This document shows, one piece after another, positions 48,955 to 58,375 of a stretch of DNA of 64,000 nt. The DNA is from a virus. The position numbers were made by a program, and so were the translations under genes. Every line of letters starts with the position of its first letter. Within the stretch, counting starts at the first letter, position 1. The stretch is taken from positions 1 through 64,000 of the IMG/VR virus record IMGVR_UViG_3300046534_001250. One strand, given 5' to 3'. The notes below the pieces were generated by a model. The model did no database searches and was not told the DNA's origin. It saw only the letters and a program-made list of their open reading frames with translations.

Positions 48955-49409
48955 GCAATCAGCAGGCCATTGTAAAGCAACTCATTCGAAAACGTAATGA
49001 GCCGGTTCGACATGTAATCCCAGGTGGCGCAAACCTACTTGAAAACATTGATGAACGCACACTTAAGCGGGCAGTCAAGACATGGCTAAACCGTGTACGA
49101 TGGTTTGACCACGTGACTATTAATCTAGTTACAGATCCAGATACGCGTACTTATTCAGAAAAGAAAGTGGAAGACTTTCCAGAGGATATTATCCTTGCTT
49201 GGGATCGAGCAGACCAGGGCAAAGACTGGCTAGCTGGAATCATGTCTAAACACTTGGCAGAAACCAAAGTGCTCTCAGTAATTGCACGCAAAGACGGACT
49301 ATACCTACGAGTACCAACAGGTGATAGCACTATCGACCCGAAGGATGAAGATTGGGAACCACATCTACTCTTCGGACGTCGGGGTAAGGACGAGTATGCA
49401 GTCTTCTAG
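48912..49409 (+). CDS. hypothetical protein (165 aa)
   Basis: The 5' end overlaps the previous gene by 43 bases. Basic N-terminus, then an acidic beta-rich C-terminus. No family is recognised. Confidence 0.6.
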   Translation: MAETKADLADSRTLSNQQAIVKQLIRKRNEPVRHVIPGGANLLENIDERTLKRAVKTWLNRVRWFDHVTINLVTDPDTRTYSEKKVEDFPEDIILAWDRADQGKDWLAGIMSKHLAETKVLSVIARKDGLYLRVPTGDSTIDPKDEDWEPHLLFGRRGKDEYAVF

Positions 49410-49584
49410 AACACTGGCTGATGCTGAAGCTGAGCTTGAGACCCTTAAGGCTAAATACGCCTGGTTGGAACTCGTAGCCAAGGCGCTCAGAGTGGAGATG
49501 GGCCGTTTAAGGTCTGACTCAACTATGAGTATCAAAGCTGGAACTGTACTGATTACAGACTCTGTTGATACTATCAATATGTAG
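49396..49584 (+). CDS. small coiled-coil protein (62 aa)
   Basis: ATG at 49396 has AAGGACGAG upstream. Residues 8-45 are Ala/Glu/Leu-rich and probably coiled coil. It is the last plus-strand gene before the strand switch. Confidence 0.6.
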   Translation: MQSSRTLADAEAELETLKAKYAWLELVAKALRVEMGRLRSDSTMSIKAGTVLITDSVDTINM

Positions 49585-49599
49585 TCGCCCCAGATAATG

Positions 49600-49630
49600 A
49601 AAGCCGGTCCTTAGTGGCCGGCTTTTTTTA
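49600..49630. terminator. bidirectional terminator at the strand switch
   Basis: AAAGCCGG and CCGGCTTT pair around an 10-base loop and are followed by T residues on the plus strand, with A residues ahead of the stem serving the minus strand. It separates the plus-strand replication region from the minus-strand virion region. Confidence 0.85.
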
Positions 49631-49631
49631 T

Positions 49632-49850
49632 TTATCCAGTGGGATCTTCTTCGATAGTTTGTACGCGACGCTGGATAGCATCCACTTCAACATGCAGTGC
49701 CTGTACATCTGTTTGGGTTATGACGCTCAACTGCGTAAGTTGGTTAACCGTAACAAAACTATTGATAGCAACTAAGACGTCATTGAGAACGTTCTCAGTC
49801 TTACGTAAGCGAACTAAGATTGCTTGATATTGGTCATCAGATACTGCCAT
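49632..49850 (-). CDS. small coiled-coil virion-unit protein (72 aa)
   Basis: ATG at 49850 has GGAG upstream and overlaps the HAD gene end. The heptad pattern (VRLRKTENVLNDVLVAI, DVQALHVEVDAIQRRV) suggests a coiled coil. It is the last gene of the minus-strand unit. Confidence 0.6.
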   Translation of the reverse strand: MAVSDDQYQAILVRLRKTENVLNDVLVAINSFVTVNQLTQLSVITQTDVQALHVEVDAIQRRVQTIEEDPTG

Positions 49851-50190
49851 TTTGTTCTCCAAGTAACACATTGATAGTGCTCTTCATAGACTCTACATTA
49901 ACTGCCTTGTCATCGAAATACAAGTCAGCTCCAGGCTTGCCGAAATAAATCTCATCATAAGGCACACCCCATGTATCGAGCTGTAAGCACGTCAGGAAGC
50001 CCCAGGCGGCAGTAGCCTGTCCAGGGTTACCCTTCGAGCTCCCCATCCCTCTAGCGGTATAGACGATGATTGTATGGCCATCCTCGCTCAACTTACGGAG
50101 TAGTTGAATCGCTTCTACGTCAGGCTTTGAATCTATGTAGTCGCCCTCCCCATGACAGAGCGTCTCATCTAAATCAAAACATAATCTCAT
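49837..50190 (-). CDS. HAD-superfamily phosphatase (117 aa)
   Basis: The N-terminus CFDLDETLC holds Asp6 and Asp8, the HAD nucleophile and acid. VYTARGM gives motif II and KPGADLYFDDKAV the Lys and the later Asp pair. It belongs to the small capsule-biosynthesis-type HAD group. With the GT9 gene upstream (start overlap four bases) it may remove phosphate from a sugar intermediate. A GmhB-type role is possible but not shown. Confidence 0.75.
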   Translation of the reverse strand: MRLCFDLDETLCHGEGDYIDSKPDVEAIQLLRKLSEDGHTIIVYTARGMGSSKGNPGQATAAWGFLTCLQLDTWGVPYDEIYFGKPGADLYFDDKAVNVESMKSTINVLLGEQNGSI

Positions 50191-51044
50191 GCGTTCTCCC
50201 TTAAGGTCCTAATCATTTGCCCACAAACTTCTGTGGCTTGAATATCCTGCATACACTTGAAGACATACTCGCATTTAGTATACCAGCAACCCAGGCAAGA
50301 CACCGTACTGGCTACAATCCCCGTATGCGATGGGTAGTAATTGATGCGTGAATCCGGGGGAGTGCTTCCAAAAAGCACTACAGAAGGAGTCGCTAACGCT
50401 CCTGCCATATGCATTGGGCCACTATCTGGTCCGATGAAACAATCCGCTTCACCTATTAGCGCACCCATTTCCCGAATGTCAGTACCACTTACATCGATAC
50501 AGTTACTATAGGAACTCCAATCACGACCACCCTCCCAATCTAGTATGAGGTAAGTGATTGATAGTTTCTCTGTTCCTGTTATTAGTTCTACGTACCTTTC
50601 TATTGGCCAGCTTCTTTTTATGTCATCGCTGGCCACATGCAGTACGACCATTTTATTGCTTGTTCTTAACGACCTAGCTTGCTCTGCTTCCTTGGCGGTC
50701 ACTACGTAGAACGGTACCTTGTTCTTCGCTTCTACCCCAAGGGCTTTGGCAAACAAGTCTATTCGATTCACTAATGGTAATCCCTTGTGCTCTTGTCTTA
50801 TACATACTGATGATACATCTATTACTTTGTCATAAGAACTATGGTTGATGCGCCGAGAATCAATAAGTTCATCTACAAACGGACACCCAGCAAGCAGCTG
50901 GGAGTACGTGCTAGTACTCAGGTCGATAGCGAACGTAACATGTACACCAGTTTCCTTAAGTGCTCGAAGCCCCGGAGTAAGCATAAGCACATCGCCTACG
51001 CCTCCAGTCCTACGAAGTATACAAACTCTTTCTACAATAGACAT
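50187..51044 (-). CDS. glycosyltransferase family 9 (heptosyltransferase-like)
   Basis: A 285-residue protein. RRTGGVGDVLMLTPGL at the N-terminus and DCFIGPDSGPMHMAGALATPSVVLFG in the second half are the GT9 signatures, with the Ser-Gly-Pro-x-H donor-binding loop. Several Cys near the C-terminus are also typical. GT9 enzymes transfer heptose from ADP-heptose to lipopolysaccharide cores; other sugars are possible. Its phage copy may modify host surface sugars or phage components. Confidence 0.85.
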   Translation of the reverse strand: MSIVERVCILRRTGGVGDVLMLTPGLRALKETGVHVTFAIDLSTSTYSQLLAGCPFVDELIDSRRINHSSYDKVIDVSSVCIRQEHKGLPLVNRIDLFAKALGVEAKNKVPFYVVTAKEAEQARSLRTSNKMVVLHVASDDIKRSWPIERYVELITGTEKLSITYLILDWEGGRDWSSYSNCIDVSGTDIREMGALIGEADCFIGPDSGPMHMAGALATPSVVLFGSTPPDSRINYYPSHTGIVASTVSCLGCWYTKCEYVFKCMQDIQATEVCGQMIRTLRENA

Positions 51045-51051
51045 TCAAAGA

Positions 51052-53463
51052 CTAGAGTAAGTCCCAGGCAACAGAGACATGAGAGATCCGAGCAATAACC
51101 GGAGCTGCGGCTGCAGTCTTGATCCCATAGTAAACCTGGCCTAAATATTCACTAGCAGGATTAAGGACATTGGTAGCTCCGGTTACAACAATTACGTCAT
51201 TCATTGAAAGTGTTACTTGGCCACCGGCATTAACAGAGAACTTAACTGCAAGTGGAGTATCAGCAGCCGCAGGGACTCCGGTATCTGTAACAGTATCAAC
51301 ACCGACAGCAGAAGTAACTAGGTACCAATTCGCAGAAGTACTATCATAACGAATAATCATTTTTTCATCGTCTGATGTATCGTCGAAAATATCAATATCT
51401 TCACGAATGCCAAACTCTACACGCTGACTAGTCAAGGTATCAAGGCTTATGACAGTAGCCAATACAACCTTAGACGTTGTGCTGTACTTGGCTATAGAAG
51501 TAACCTTTCCGCCCTGCCAGCGATTTGTATGATCGCTGTATTCAGGAGAGATAACAGTACAATCATTAGCTGCGGTATTAGTTACCAATGCAATGTAGCT
51601 TTCTGAAAAACCACTGACAGTTGGGTTGTTGACTCCGCCTAAACCAAAGATGTGATTGGAGCTAAAAGTAGATACTGCTTCAGGGCGTAACTCAAACCCC
51701 TCACGAAACACAGCCCGGCTTCTAGTATTGGCAATATCGTAACGTAAGTCGCCAGCAATTGTATCTACAATCTCAGCATCAAGGGTAATAGCACCACGAG
51801 TACCGGTTGGGGAAGCACCCGTTGTGATAGTGATATCTCCCGAGTCATCATCTGTACTGTCTCCAGTCAGGATGTTGATCGCTCCCGAAGGAGGAGTAGA
51901 GCCATCAGAACCAACATCACCTGTGCGGATTGTAATGGGGGAAGTATAGTAGTTGCTGTCTGCTGTTTCGATTAAGATCTTCGACTCAGTAGTAGCCCCC
52001 GCCAACATGTGAATAATACCACCACCACCAGCTCCACCACTGGTACTGCTACCAGTGTGAAGATCCAGGTTTCCAGTATCGCCACTGACCGTGTCCGCAG
52101 TATGGATAAAGATCCCGCCACTATTCTGATCACTTGTACCGGTATACATATAAATAGCACCAGTAGTAGCTTCTGAGGTACCAGTTCTCAATGACAGGTC
52201 ACCAGACTGTGAAGTATCGGTACCGTTGCCAGTCAATATTGAAACAGTACCAGTAAAATCTCCAACAGCACTATCGCGAGCCTCGCTAGTAATAGTTACG
52301 CCTTCTGGATAAGTGTTGCCATCTTTACCATTAGAAGATTTAATCAACACCCCGCCGTCACTAAAGCCACTAGAAGGCTCTTGTGCTCCGGGTGTGATCG
52401 TAATGCGCCCAAAGCGATTTGTCGCAGAGGCTCCAGTAAAGAGACTCAAGTCACCACTCTTCTCATCAGAGTCACCAGAGTAAATGAAAACTTGCCCACT
52501 ATCACCGCTAGTTCCAGAGCCAGCATCAGCCAAGCCAGAATAGATCTTGACTTCACCTGTATCGCCAGCGGTACCACCGGCATCAGTCGTAGTGGTATTT
52601 CCGGAGCGTACTGTAACTGCTCCTGAGCCAGTGCCAATTTTGTTGTTGGTTACGGTTCTAATACCTGTTTCAATTACAATGGGAACCGTAGCAGCTGTTT
52701 CAGCTACATCAGTTACTGCAACAGTGGCAAAATCAACTGTTGATCCTGAGTATCTTGCATAGCCATTAAGAGCTGTACCAAAAGACAGCAAATCCCCATC
52801 AGAAACAACAGGGTTTGTGCCGTTGGATGTCTCCCCGATTAAGAGGCTTGCTCCCCAGCCAGCTAAACCAGCAAGGCTAAGAGTAGGGTAAGAGTCAGTG
52901 TAGCTCAAGCCAGTAGGCGAGTAGCCATTAAACAGATTGCCAACAGCATCAATAATTTGAGCTAAAGGATGCGACAAATCTGATAAGCCATCACCATCAA
53001 GGGTGTAGTTGTCGCCAAAAGCATCTACAACGACCTGATCCAAATCAAGATCGTTGGCTGTGATAAGACCACGAACAGCAGTGTCGTCATAAGCACTGGC
53101 TTCTGCCGCAGTAATAGCGTTTTCAATTCGCGCAATCTCTGCCAAAAGTACATCAACCGTTTCTTTGATTGTAAGTTTCCGACCAAGACCACTATCGTAA
53201 TAAACTTCGGCACCAGAGCTATTAGCTTCTACGTGCGTGTAGATTGCATTGCCAGACAAGCCAAGGGTCTGAGGATCAACCCCAGTTACTTCAGCTAGCT
53301 TAACCATTAATGGATAGTAGACAGTGTTCAACTGATTAATTAAGTTAGCAATGTCTGCCTTAGTGTTGGCAACATGTGCTGTACGTTGCGCAACAGTTTG
53401 AAGAGTGCCGCTACTCGCACCAGTTCTCTGTGTGAGGATTTCGAGGTCGGTAGACAATGGCAT
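51052..53463 (-). CDS. tail-fibre/spike-like protein with beta-helix repeats (803 aa)
   Basis: The N-terminal 150 residues are helical, ending in an Ala-rich coil. Residues about 290-560 consist of repeating units such as SGDSGQVFIYSG, SGDLSLFTG, SGDLSLRTG, SGDITITTG, with Ser-Gly-Asp turns and I/L-x-T/S-G strands. This periodicity of about 15-20 residues is typical of right-handed beta-helices and trimeric spikes. The C-terminal 250 residues form a beta-rich, lectin-like domain. It is probably receptor-binding. Start overlaps the preceding stop. Confidence 0.7.
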   Translation of the reverse strand: MPLSTDLEILTQRTGASSGTLQTVAQRTAHVANTKADIANLINQLNTVYYPLMVKLAEVTGVDPQTLGLSGNAIYTHVEANSSGAEVYYDSGLGRKLTIKETVDVLLAEIARIENAITAAEASAYDDTAVRGLITANDLDLDQVVVDAFGDNYTLDGDGLSDLSHPLAQIIDAVGNLFNGYSPTGLSYTDSYPTLSLAGLAGWGASLLIGETSNGTNPVVSDGDLLSFGTALNGYARYSGSTVDFATVAVTDVAETAATVPIVIETGIRTVTNNKIGTGSGAVTVRSGNTTTTDAGGTAGDTGEVKIYSGLADAGSGTSGDSGQVFIYSGDSDEKSGDLSLFTGASATNRFGRITITPGAQEPSSGFSDGGVLIKSSNGKDGNTYPEGVTITSEARDSAVGDFTGTVSILTGNGTDTSQSGDLSLRTGTSEATTGAIYMYTGTSDQNSGGIFIHTADTVSGDTGNLDLHTGSSTSGGAGGGGIIHMLAGATTESKILIETADSNYYTSPITIRTGDVGSDGSTPPSGAINILTGDSTDDDSGDITITTGASPTGTRGAITLDAEIVDTIAGDLRYDIANTRSRAVFREGFELRPEAVSTFSSNHIFGLGGVNNPTVSGFSESYIALVTNTAANDCTVISPEYSDHTNRWQGGKVTSIAKYSTTSKVVLATVISLDTLTSQRVEFGIREDIDIFDDTSDDEKMIIRYDSTSANWYLVTSAVGVDTVTDTGVPAAADTPLAVKFSVNAGGQVTLSMNDVIVVTGATNVLNPASEYLGQVYYGIKTAAAAPVIARISHVSVAWDLL

Positions 53464-55463
53464 TAAATCACCCGTGCTTTGAAGGAGTTGATTACCGGAG
53501 TGACATTTGGATCACTGGTATTAAGTACTGCTCTAACGTAAAAGCTTGTTGCTGGTCCGTCTTGCAGGATCCATGTGGTATCGAATAATTCGTTTACCCA
53601 CGATGAATCAGTTTTGTTGACCTTCACTTTGAAGTGGAGATTCCCATCGGCGTTTTCTACCGTGAAACTATTATAGTACCTTTCGTCACTAAATTCTAGA
53701 TTGCTGAAGTCTTCAGGAGCTAGGTAATAAAGACGTTGGCCGTAGTACTTGTCTGTACCAAAGTAAGGCTTAAGCCCAGTATGATCTCCCCGATACTGAT
53801 ACCCTTCGATAATGTACCTGTGGTTGTAAGGATACAGCGGATCATTCTGTAAGAAATCTTCAGGACTACTCAACCCAGAAGGCAAAGCTAGCCAATTAGC
53901 CTTCGAAGTAGTGAACTGAAAAACACCCTTAGGCACGTGAACACTTCCACTAACGGGAGTACCTGACAAGAAAGCATTGGAGGAGCCAAGGTCTAATGTA
54001 ATGCCTTCTTCAGACTCTACCTCAAACGTAGTTCCCATTAAGCCAGACGCAGTTTCGTACCAGCCAGGAGGAAGACCAAGTACTGTCGCTTGAGAGGAAG
54101 GCATGTTGCGGTTGATAACAACTTCCGATAGCGGAGTCTTGGTTACGAAGTTTTCAGCAACGTAAACATTCAATACGCCCTCAGTGGCGTATTGTAAATT
54201 CTCTAGCCCGGTGACAGATTCAAGTACACTGCCAGCAGAAAGAGTTGAATCTATGTATTGAGCAGAGTCACCTGGAGCATTAGATGCAAAAGAAACAATA
54301 GGAGCATGTCCTGTTCTCTCTTCAACTGCTAACCAGGGCCCATCAACATTGACAGAAGCAAACCAGTTGACGTAAGTGCCAGGAGGTTTCACACAGCAAC
54401 TCCTCAGTGTTAACTTCGTGAAGGCAATATCTCCACCCTCTGCATTTGTAACGGAGTAAGGACCAGAGTAAAGCTCGGCGTCCTGGGCTAAACGATAGCT
54501 GTTATTAAACACTTGAATACTATCTAGAGAGAATACGTAAACATTCTGTCTCCCACTAGTAGTCTTTTGATCGGAAGCTGTTTTTGACAATCGGATCTGC
54601 AGTTTCTTAACACCGCTTACACCAATAGGAAAAGTATTTTGCCCCTTGATTAAGACTTGCTCGACAGGTTCTACCGGAGTAACAACAGAGCCACCAGTAC
54701 TGTAAAATACTGTGGCTGTTAGATCGCTATCCACAGCAATTGGTAAACCATTAAGGCGTAGCTCTGACACATCAGTATCTTCGGTAAACACTATGTCTAT
54801 CAGTAAACTAACCCTACCACGCTCTCTGTCCGTATAAACCAGATACTCCCAGGTACTACCATCAGTCTCTACTAGCGCATGAACAGGGGAAGTAGCACTC
54901 TGACCTAAAAGCGTACTGGCACTAAAAGCAGCAGCTCTTATAGTGGCATCTTCAAGATTTACTTCTGCCCAGTTCTGCTTAGGCAACGTAACAGCACCAG
55001 CCTCAACAGAAGCAGTACTCTTAACAAGATCAACACGGTTCTGAGCTCCGAACTCTTCTTCTATACCATGCAAGAAAACGTCAGCAGTAGAAGTGAGCAG
55101 CAAGAGGTTGTCTGCTCTGCTTCCTTGGATATCTAATAGGCGATTGAGTCGATAGGCATTCGTCATGAACCCACGAAAGCTATCGTCAAGAGAACCGAAC
55201 AAAGAGTCAAGCTCTCCATTAATAGCTCTCAGGTCGTCTACGAATGCCCTGCGATTAGCAGTCTCTTGAGATGCGCTAGCATGCTGTCCAAAGCCAGGCC
55301 TCTCTACGTCATAGCCACTAAAGCCAATCTTATCAAGGTTCGGTTTAGCGACACCAGCTTTAGTCAGCAGGATTCGAAGCTCCTGAGATGTCGGAGAACG
55401 ACTATTAGACTTTACAAAGTCTTCAATAACCCTTCTCTTAAGTGCTTTTTCAAAATGCTTCAT
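53463..55463 (-). CDS. probable baseplate/adhesin virion protein A (666 aa)
   Basis: A helical N-terminal third (about residues 1-160) precedes beta-rich domains. The segment RVSLLIDIVF, followed by KLQIRLSKTA, resembles a discoidin-like module that also appears in the next two genes upstream in the unit. The C-terminus ends with SFYVRAVLNTS and PVINSFKARV. Composition, length and location indicate a large virion protein. No named family is recognised. Confidence 0.55.
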   Translation of the reverse strand: MKHFEKALKRRVIEDFVKSNSRSPTSQELRILLTKAGVAKPNLDKIGFSGYDVERPGFGQHASASQETANRRAFVDDLRAINGELDSLFGSLDDSFRGFMTNAYRLNRLLDIQGSRADNLLLLTSTADVFLHGIEEEFGAQNRVDLVKSTASVEAGAVTLPKQNWAEVNLEDATIRAAAFSASTLLGQSATSPVHALVETDGSTWEYLVYTDRERGRVSLLIDIVFTEDTDVSELRLNGLPIAVDSDLTATVFYSTGGSVVTPVEPVEQVLIKGQNTFPIGVSGVKKLQIRLSKTASDQKTTSGRQNVYVFSLDSIQVFNNSYRLAQDAELYSGPYSVTNAEGGDIAFTKLTLRSCCVKPPGTYVNWFASVNVDGPWLAVEERTGHAPIVSFASNAPGDSAQYIDSTLSAGSVLESVTGLENLQYATEGVLNVYVAENFVTKTPLSEVVINRNMPSSQATVLGLPPGWYETASGLMGTTFEVESEEGITLDLGSSNAFLSGTPVSGSVHVPKGVFQFTTSKANWLALPSGLSSPEDFLQNDPLYPYNHRYIIEGYQYRGDHTGLKPYFGTDKYYGQRLYYLAPEDFSNLEFSDERYYNSFTVENADGNLHFKVKVNKTDSSWVNELFDTTWILQDGPATSFYVRAVLNTSDPNVTPVINSFKARVI

Positions 55464-58375
55464 TATCTAAACCTAAATCCAAGTAGTGAAACCAATGGGC
55501 TGAAATACGTTTCCAATCCACGAAGAGTCTTTTGGTTAGCAGCTGTAGCCCATACACATTTAATGTATCCCACATCTCCCCACAGATTCTTACCACTAGT
55601 ATGAACCTGGTTTGCCCTTTTATCAAAAGTGCTCTCTATCGGTAGTGCAATATCATAACACGCTTCGTACACAGCAACCTTGTACGTAAGGGTGGACCCA
55701 CTCCGGAAAGCAGCGTAAGAGAAAACCATACCTCGACTATAGTTTACAGAGTACTTGTTACGAGGGTTGAAGTCTGGGTCCCGATACAGGTAAGTGATTG
55801 AGATCCCAGCAGGAAGGCTGACTCCAACGCCAGTGTAAATAGAGACAGTGCCATCGTTTGCTACATACCAATCGCCATCAGCAACTACGTTAACTAGCGC
55901 AGTCTTTTGACTAACAAATGTAGCCACATCTCCGAACACAACTCCGCCATCGTTGTACCAGAGCACACCAGCAGAAAGGTTGAATGAAACTATACCAGCT
56001 GTATCCGGTAGCGCAATAGTTTCTTCAGCGTGCATAGGAACCAGTCCTAAGAATTCACTCTTCCCATTAAGGTAAGGAACTTCTACCGGTGTTGCACCAT
56101 TGTCAAACAGATTGACAGGAACCTTCAACGTACCAGGTATTAAGCTATCGTAGCTTAACCTGTATGCATCAATGACACTCGTTACCTGGTCTCTGGTTAT
56201 CTCAATAGCTGCAACGCCAACCATGGGTGAAAGCTGCTCACCAACCGTGTCTGCAGCATCCCTGGCAACAAAACTACTGTCGGGTATTGTAACTCCGACA
56301 GGAACGCCATCCTCGAACACGATGTCGTAAGACTCGCTAGGTAAAGGGGCAGCGGTCAAGTGCGTGTAAGTAAGCCTCGCCAACTTACTTCCCAGCTCAG
56401 AATCAAGCTCAAGGATACCATTCTGAAAGTCTACGAAGTATTTACTAGGGCCCAATAGGCTCCTGTTCGTCACCAGTGTGTAGGTGCTCATGTCTGAAAA
56501 AACCAAAGAGGTAGTATCAGCAAGCAAGTGACTATGAGGAAGGTTGATTGTCTTTTGGTCCTTCGGCATAACCACGGTATTAACAACGCCAGCAGCAGGC
56601 AGGTACTTGATACTGATCGTTTCTTTATCTGGGTCCGGGATAGTCTCAAACTTATGATGGAATCCGCCAGCCACTGGAGTGAACTTCATCTTCTCAGGAG
56701 AAACAACCATTGAAACCCGACTACCAGTACGTAATTGAGAAGGCATAACCAGTTCTCGATAGTCGTCAGCGAAGGACCATTGGCCAGAACTTACAGCAGT
56801 GTTGTCGACGACGTACTCTTGCTTTATGCGGTTTACATAAATGCTTATATCGTCAGCATCTAAACCATGATCTAGAATGTAGATCGGAAGCCCGAATGCA
56901 ACCTCCGCATCAACGCCCTTCCCGAGGGGGCGTTGACCAAAACGATCGCCCCTTCTGACAGTCCCCGACTGGAAGGTCCATGGCTTCTGTACCGACGGGC
57001 TATCTAAGGAGAATATAATGTTCGATTGAGAACGAGATGCTCCCTTGGTCTGCATAGGGTAATCAAACTTCATGCCGTCGGACCAAGAAGCAATACCACT
57101 CAACGCCCCATCTGGTCGCTCCAAGTCTAGGCGCCAAACGAAAGAACCACCTTGCCCATCGAGTAAGATTGTCTCCCCTCCTGGGTCTAGTTCTGTATGC
57201 TTCCAACTACCACCACCATCACTCGTAACACTAAGCGATGCATCGTAAGTACTAGTGTCCGCAGGAGCAATCTCTACGACCGGAAGTGCAGCATAGAGTC
57301 CTTTGGGTAGCTCAGATTCTAAGCTGTTTACTTGGCCACTGCTTTTGAAAGCATGTCTGCCAGCCCGTAATGACTTCACGCCTATGGCAAAACGCTTTCG
57401 TAACTGCTCGCCAACTACGATCTGGGTACTATGGTTCTGAATTAAACTGATTACCACGACTTGCGTTTCGACCGGAAGGAATATCATATTCCATTCAGAG
57501 TCAGTTCCTGCAGACTTAACATCATATGCATCGGGACTGCTACCAGGAGCTAAGTCTCTAATTGATGTCCCATCCGTTCCGAAGCGGATGTCTTCGATCT
57601 TGAAGGCAATACCGTCCCCGAACGAGATAGGCTCCATCGCAAGATAATTGATAACCTCTGGCTTGGAGAACTCAACAACAAGCTTGAGCTTTACAGGCCC
57701 AACGTCAAGCTTCTCAAACTCAAACCAACGACTAGAGTCTCCGGAGATTACATTCAAGGGGCTGACATTATTTACAGTGACTGCACGATTGCTATTGCCA
57801 GGTCTACCTACACTATCTCGCCCTACTGAAACCTTCTTGGGGCTAAGCGTAATGGTGTCCTCAATGGGAAGAGTGGCAATGCCTTGCTGCGTTTGTATAT
57901 TCAGAACAGGCTTCTCAACGAATGAGTCTCCGAGTCCACGCCAGGTAAGGAAGTTCTCAGCCAGTACGAAGCTACTACGCTCGTCGCTCCAAAGCTTAGC
58001 AGCCGCTCGCTTCTGCTGGATGGTCTTCTTCTTACCAACCAGCTGCATGAGAGTTATCTCTTGAGTATTTAACCTAGATAGAAACAACGTTATGAGCCGA
58101 CGCATCTTCGTTAGCGACGCCTTCACAAACCAACGTTGTTCCGTATAGGCGCTGTTCAGTTCGCTAAGCTCTTGGTACTGACCACTGGAAACCTCTTGCA
58201 ACTGAATGTCAAAAGTATTCAAGCGTTCAAACAAAGCCATGGCGTCAGACTCTACGCCAAGTCGACCCTCAAGCGTAGAAGCATACTGCCAGCGAGACAC
58301 AAAGTCTTTCAAGGCATCCGTTAGCGCATCAACCTCAGCTAAATACTTCTGATCTAAAACAATATTAAGACTCAT
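55463..58375 (-). CDS. probable baseplate/adhesin virion protein B (970 aa)
   Basis: A coiled-coil N-terminus (residues about 1-130) is followed by several beta-domains, including KLKLVVEFSKPEVINYLAMEP and VVVISLIQNHS, which is again the discoidin-like pattern. The C-terminus ends in an aromatic strand LLGFRFR. It is the longest virion gene in the window. Its start overlaps the preceding gene by 11 bases. Confidence 0.55.
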   Translation of the reverse strand: MSLNIVLDQKYLAEVDALTDALKDFVSRWQYASTLEGRLGVESDAMALFERLNTFDIQLQEVSSGQYQELSELNSAYTEQRWFVKASLTKMRRLITLFLSRLNTQEITLMQLVGKKKTIQQKRAAAKLWSDERSSFVLAENFLTWRGLGDSFVEKPVLNIQTQQGIATLPIEDTITLSPKKVSVGRDSVGRPGNSNRAVTVNNVSPLNVISGDSSRWFEFEKLDVGPVKLKLVVEFSKPEVINYLAMEPISFGDGIAFKIEDIRFGTDGTSIRDLAPGSSPDAYDVKSAGTDSEWNMIFLPVETQVVVISLIQNHSTQIVVGEQLRKRFAIGVKSLRAGRHAFKSSGQVNSLESELPKGLYAALPVVEIAPADTSTYDASLSVTSDGGGSWKHTELDPGGETILLDGQGGSFVWRLDLERPDGALSGIASWSDGMKFDYPMQTKGASRSQSNIIFSLDSPSVQKPWTFQSGTVRRGDRFGQRPLGKGVDAEVAFGLPIYILDHGLDADDISIYVNRIKQEYVVDNTAVSSGQWSFADDYRELVMPSQLRTGSRVSMVVSPEKMKFTPVAGGFHHKFETIPDPDKETISIKYLPAAGVVNTVVMPKDQKTINLPHSHLLADTTSLVFSDMSTYTLVTNRSLLGPSKYFVDFQNGILELDSELGSKLARLTYTHLTAAPLPSESYDIVFEDGVPVGVTIPDSSFVARDAADTVGEQLSPMVGVAAIEITRDQVTSVIDAYRLSYDSLIPGTLKVPVNLFDNGATPVEVPYLNGKSEFLGLVPMHAEETIALPDTAGIVSFNLSAGVLWYNDGGVVFGDVATFVSQKTALVNVVADGDWYVANDGTVSIYTGVGVSLPAGISITYLYRDPDFNPRNKYSVNYSRGMVFSYAAFRSGSTLTYKVAVYEACYDIALPIESTFDKRANQVHTSGKNLWGDVGYIKCVWATAANQKTLRGLETYFSPLVSLLGFRFR

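Noticed and set aside
56528-58324. Several plus-strand frames inside the minus-strand virion genes
   Set aside because: They have no ribosome sites, overlap fully with well-supported genes and show no family patterns.
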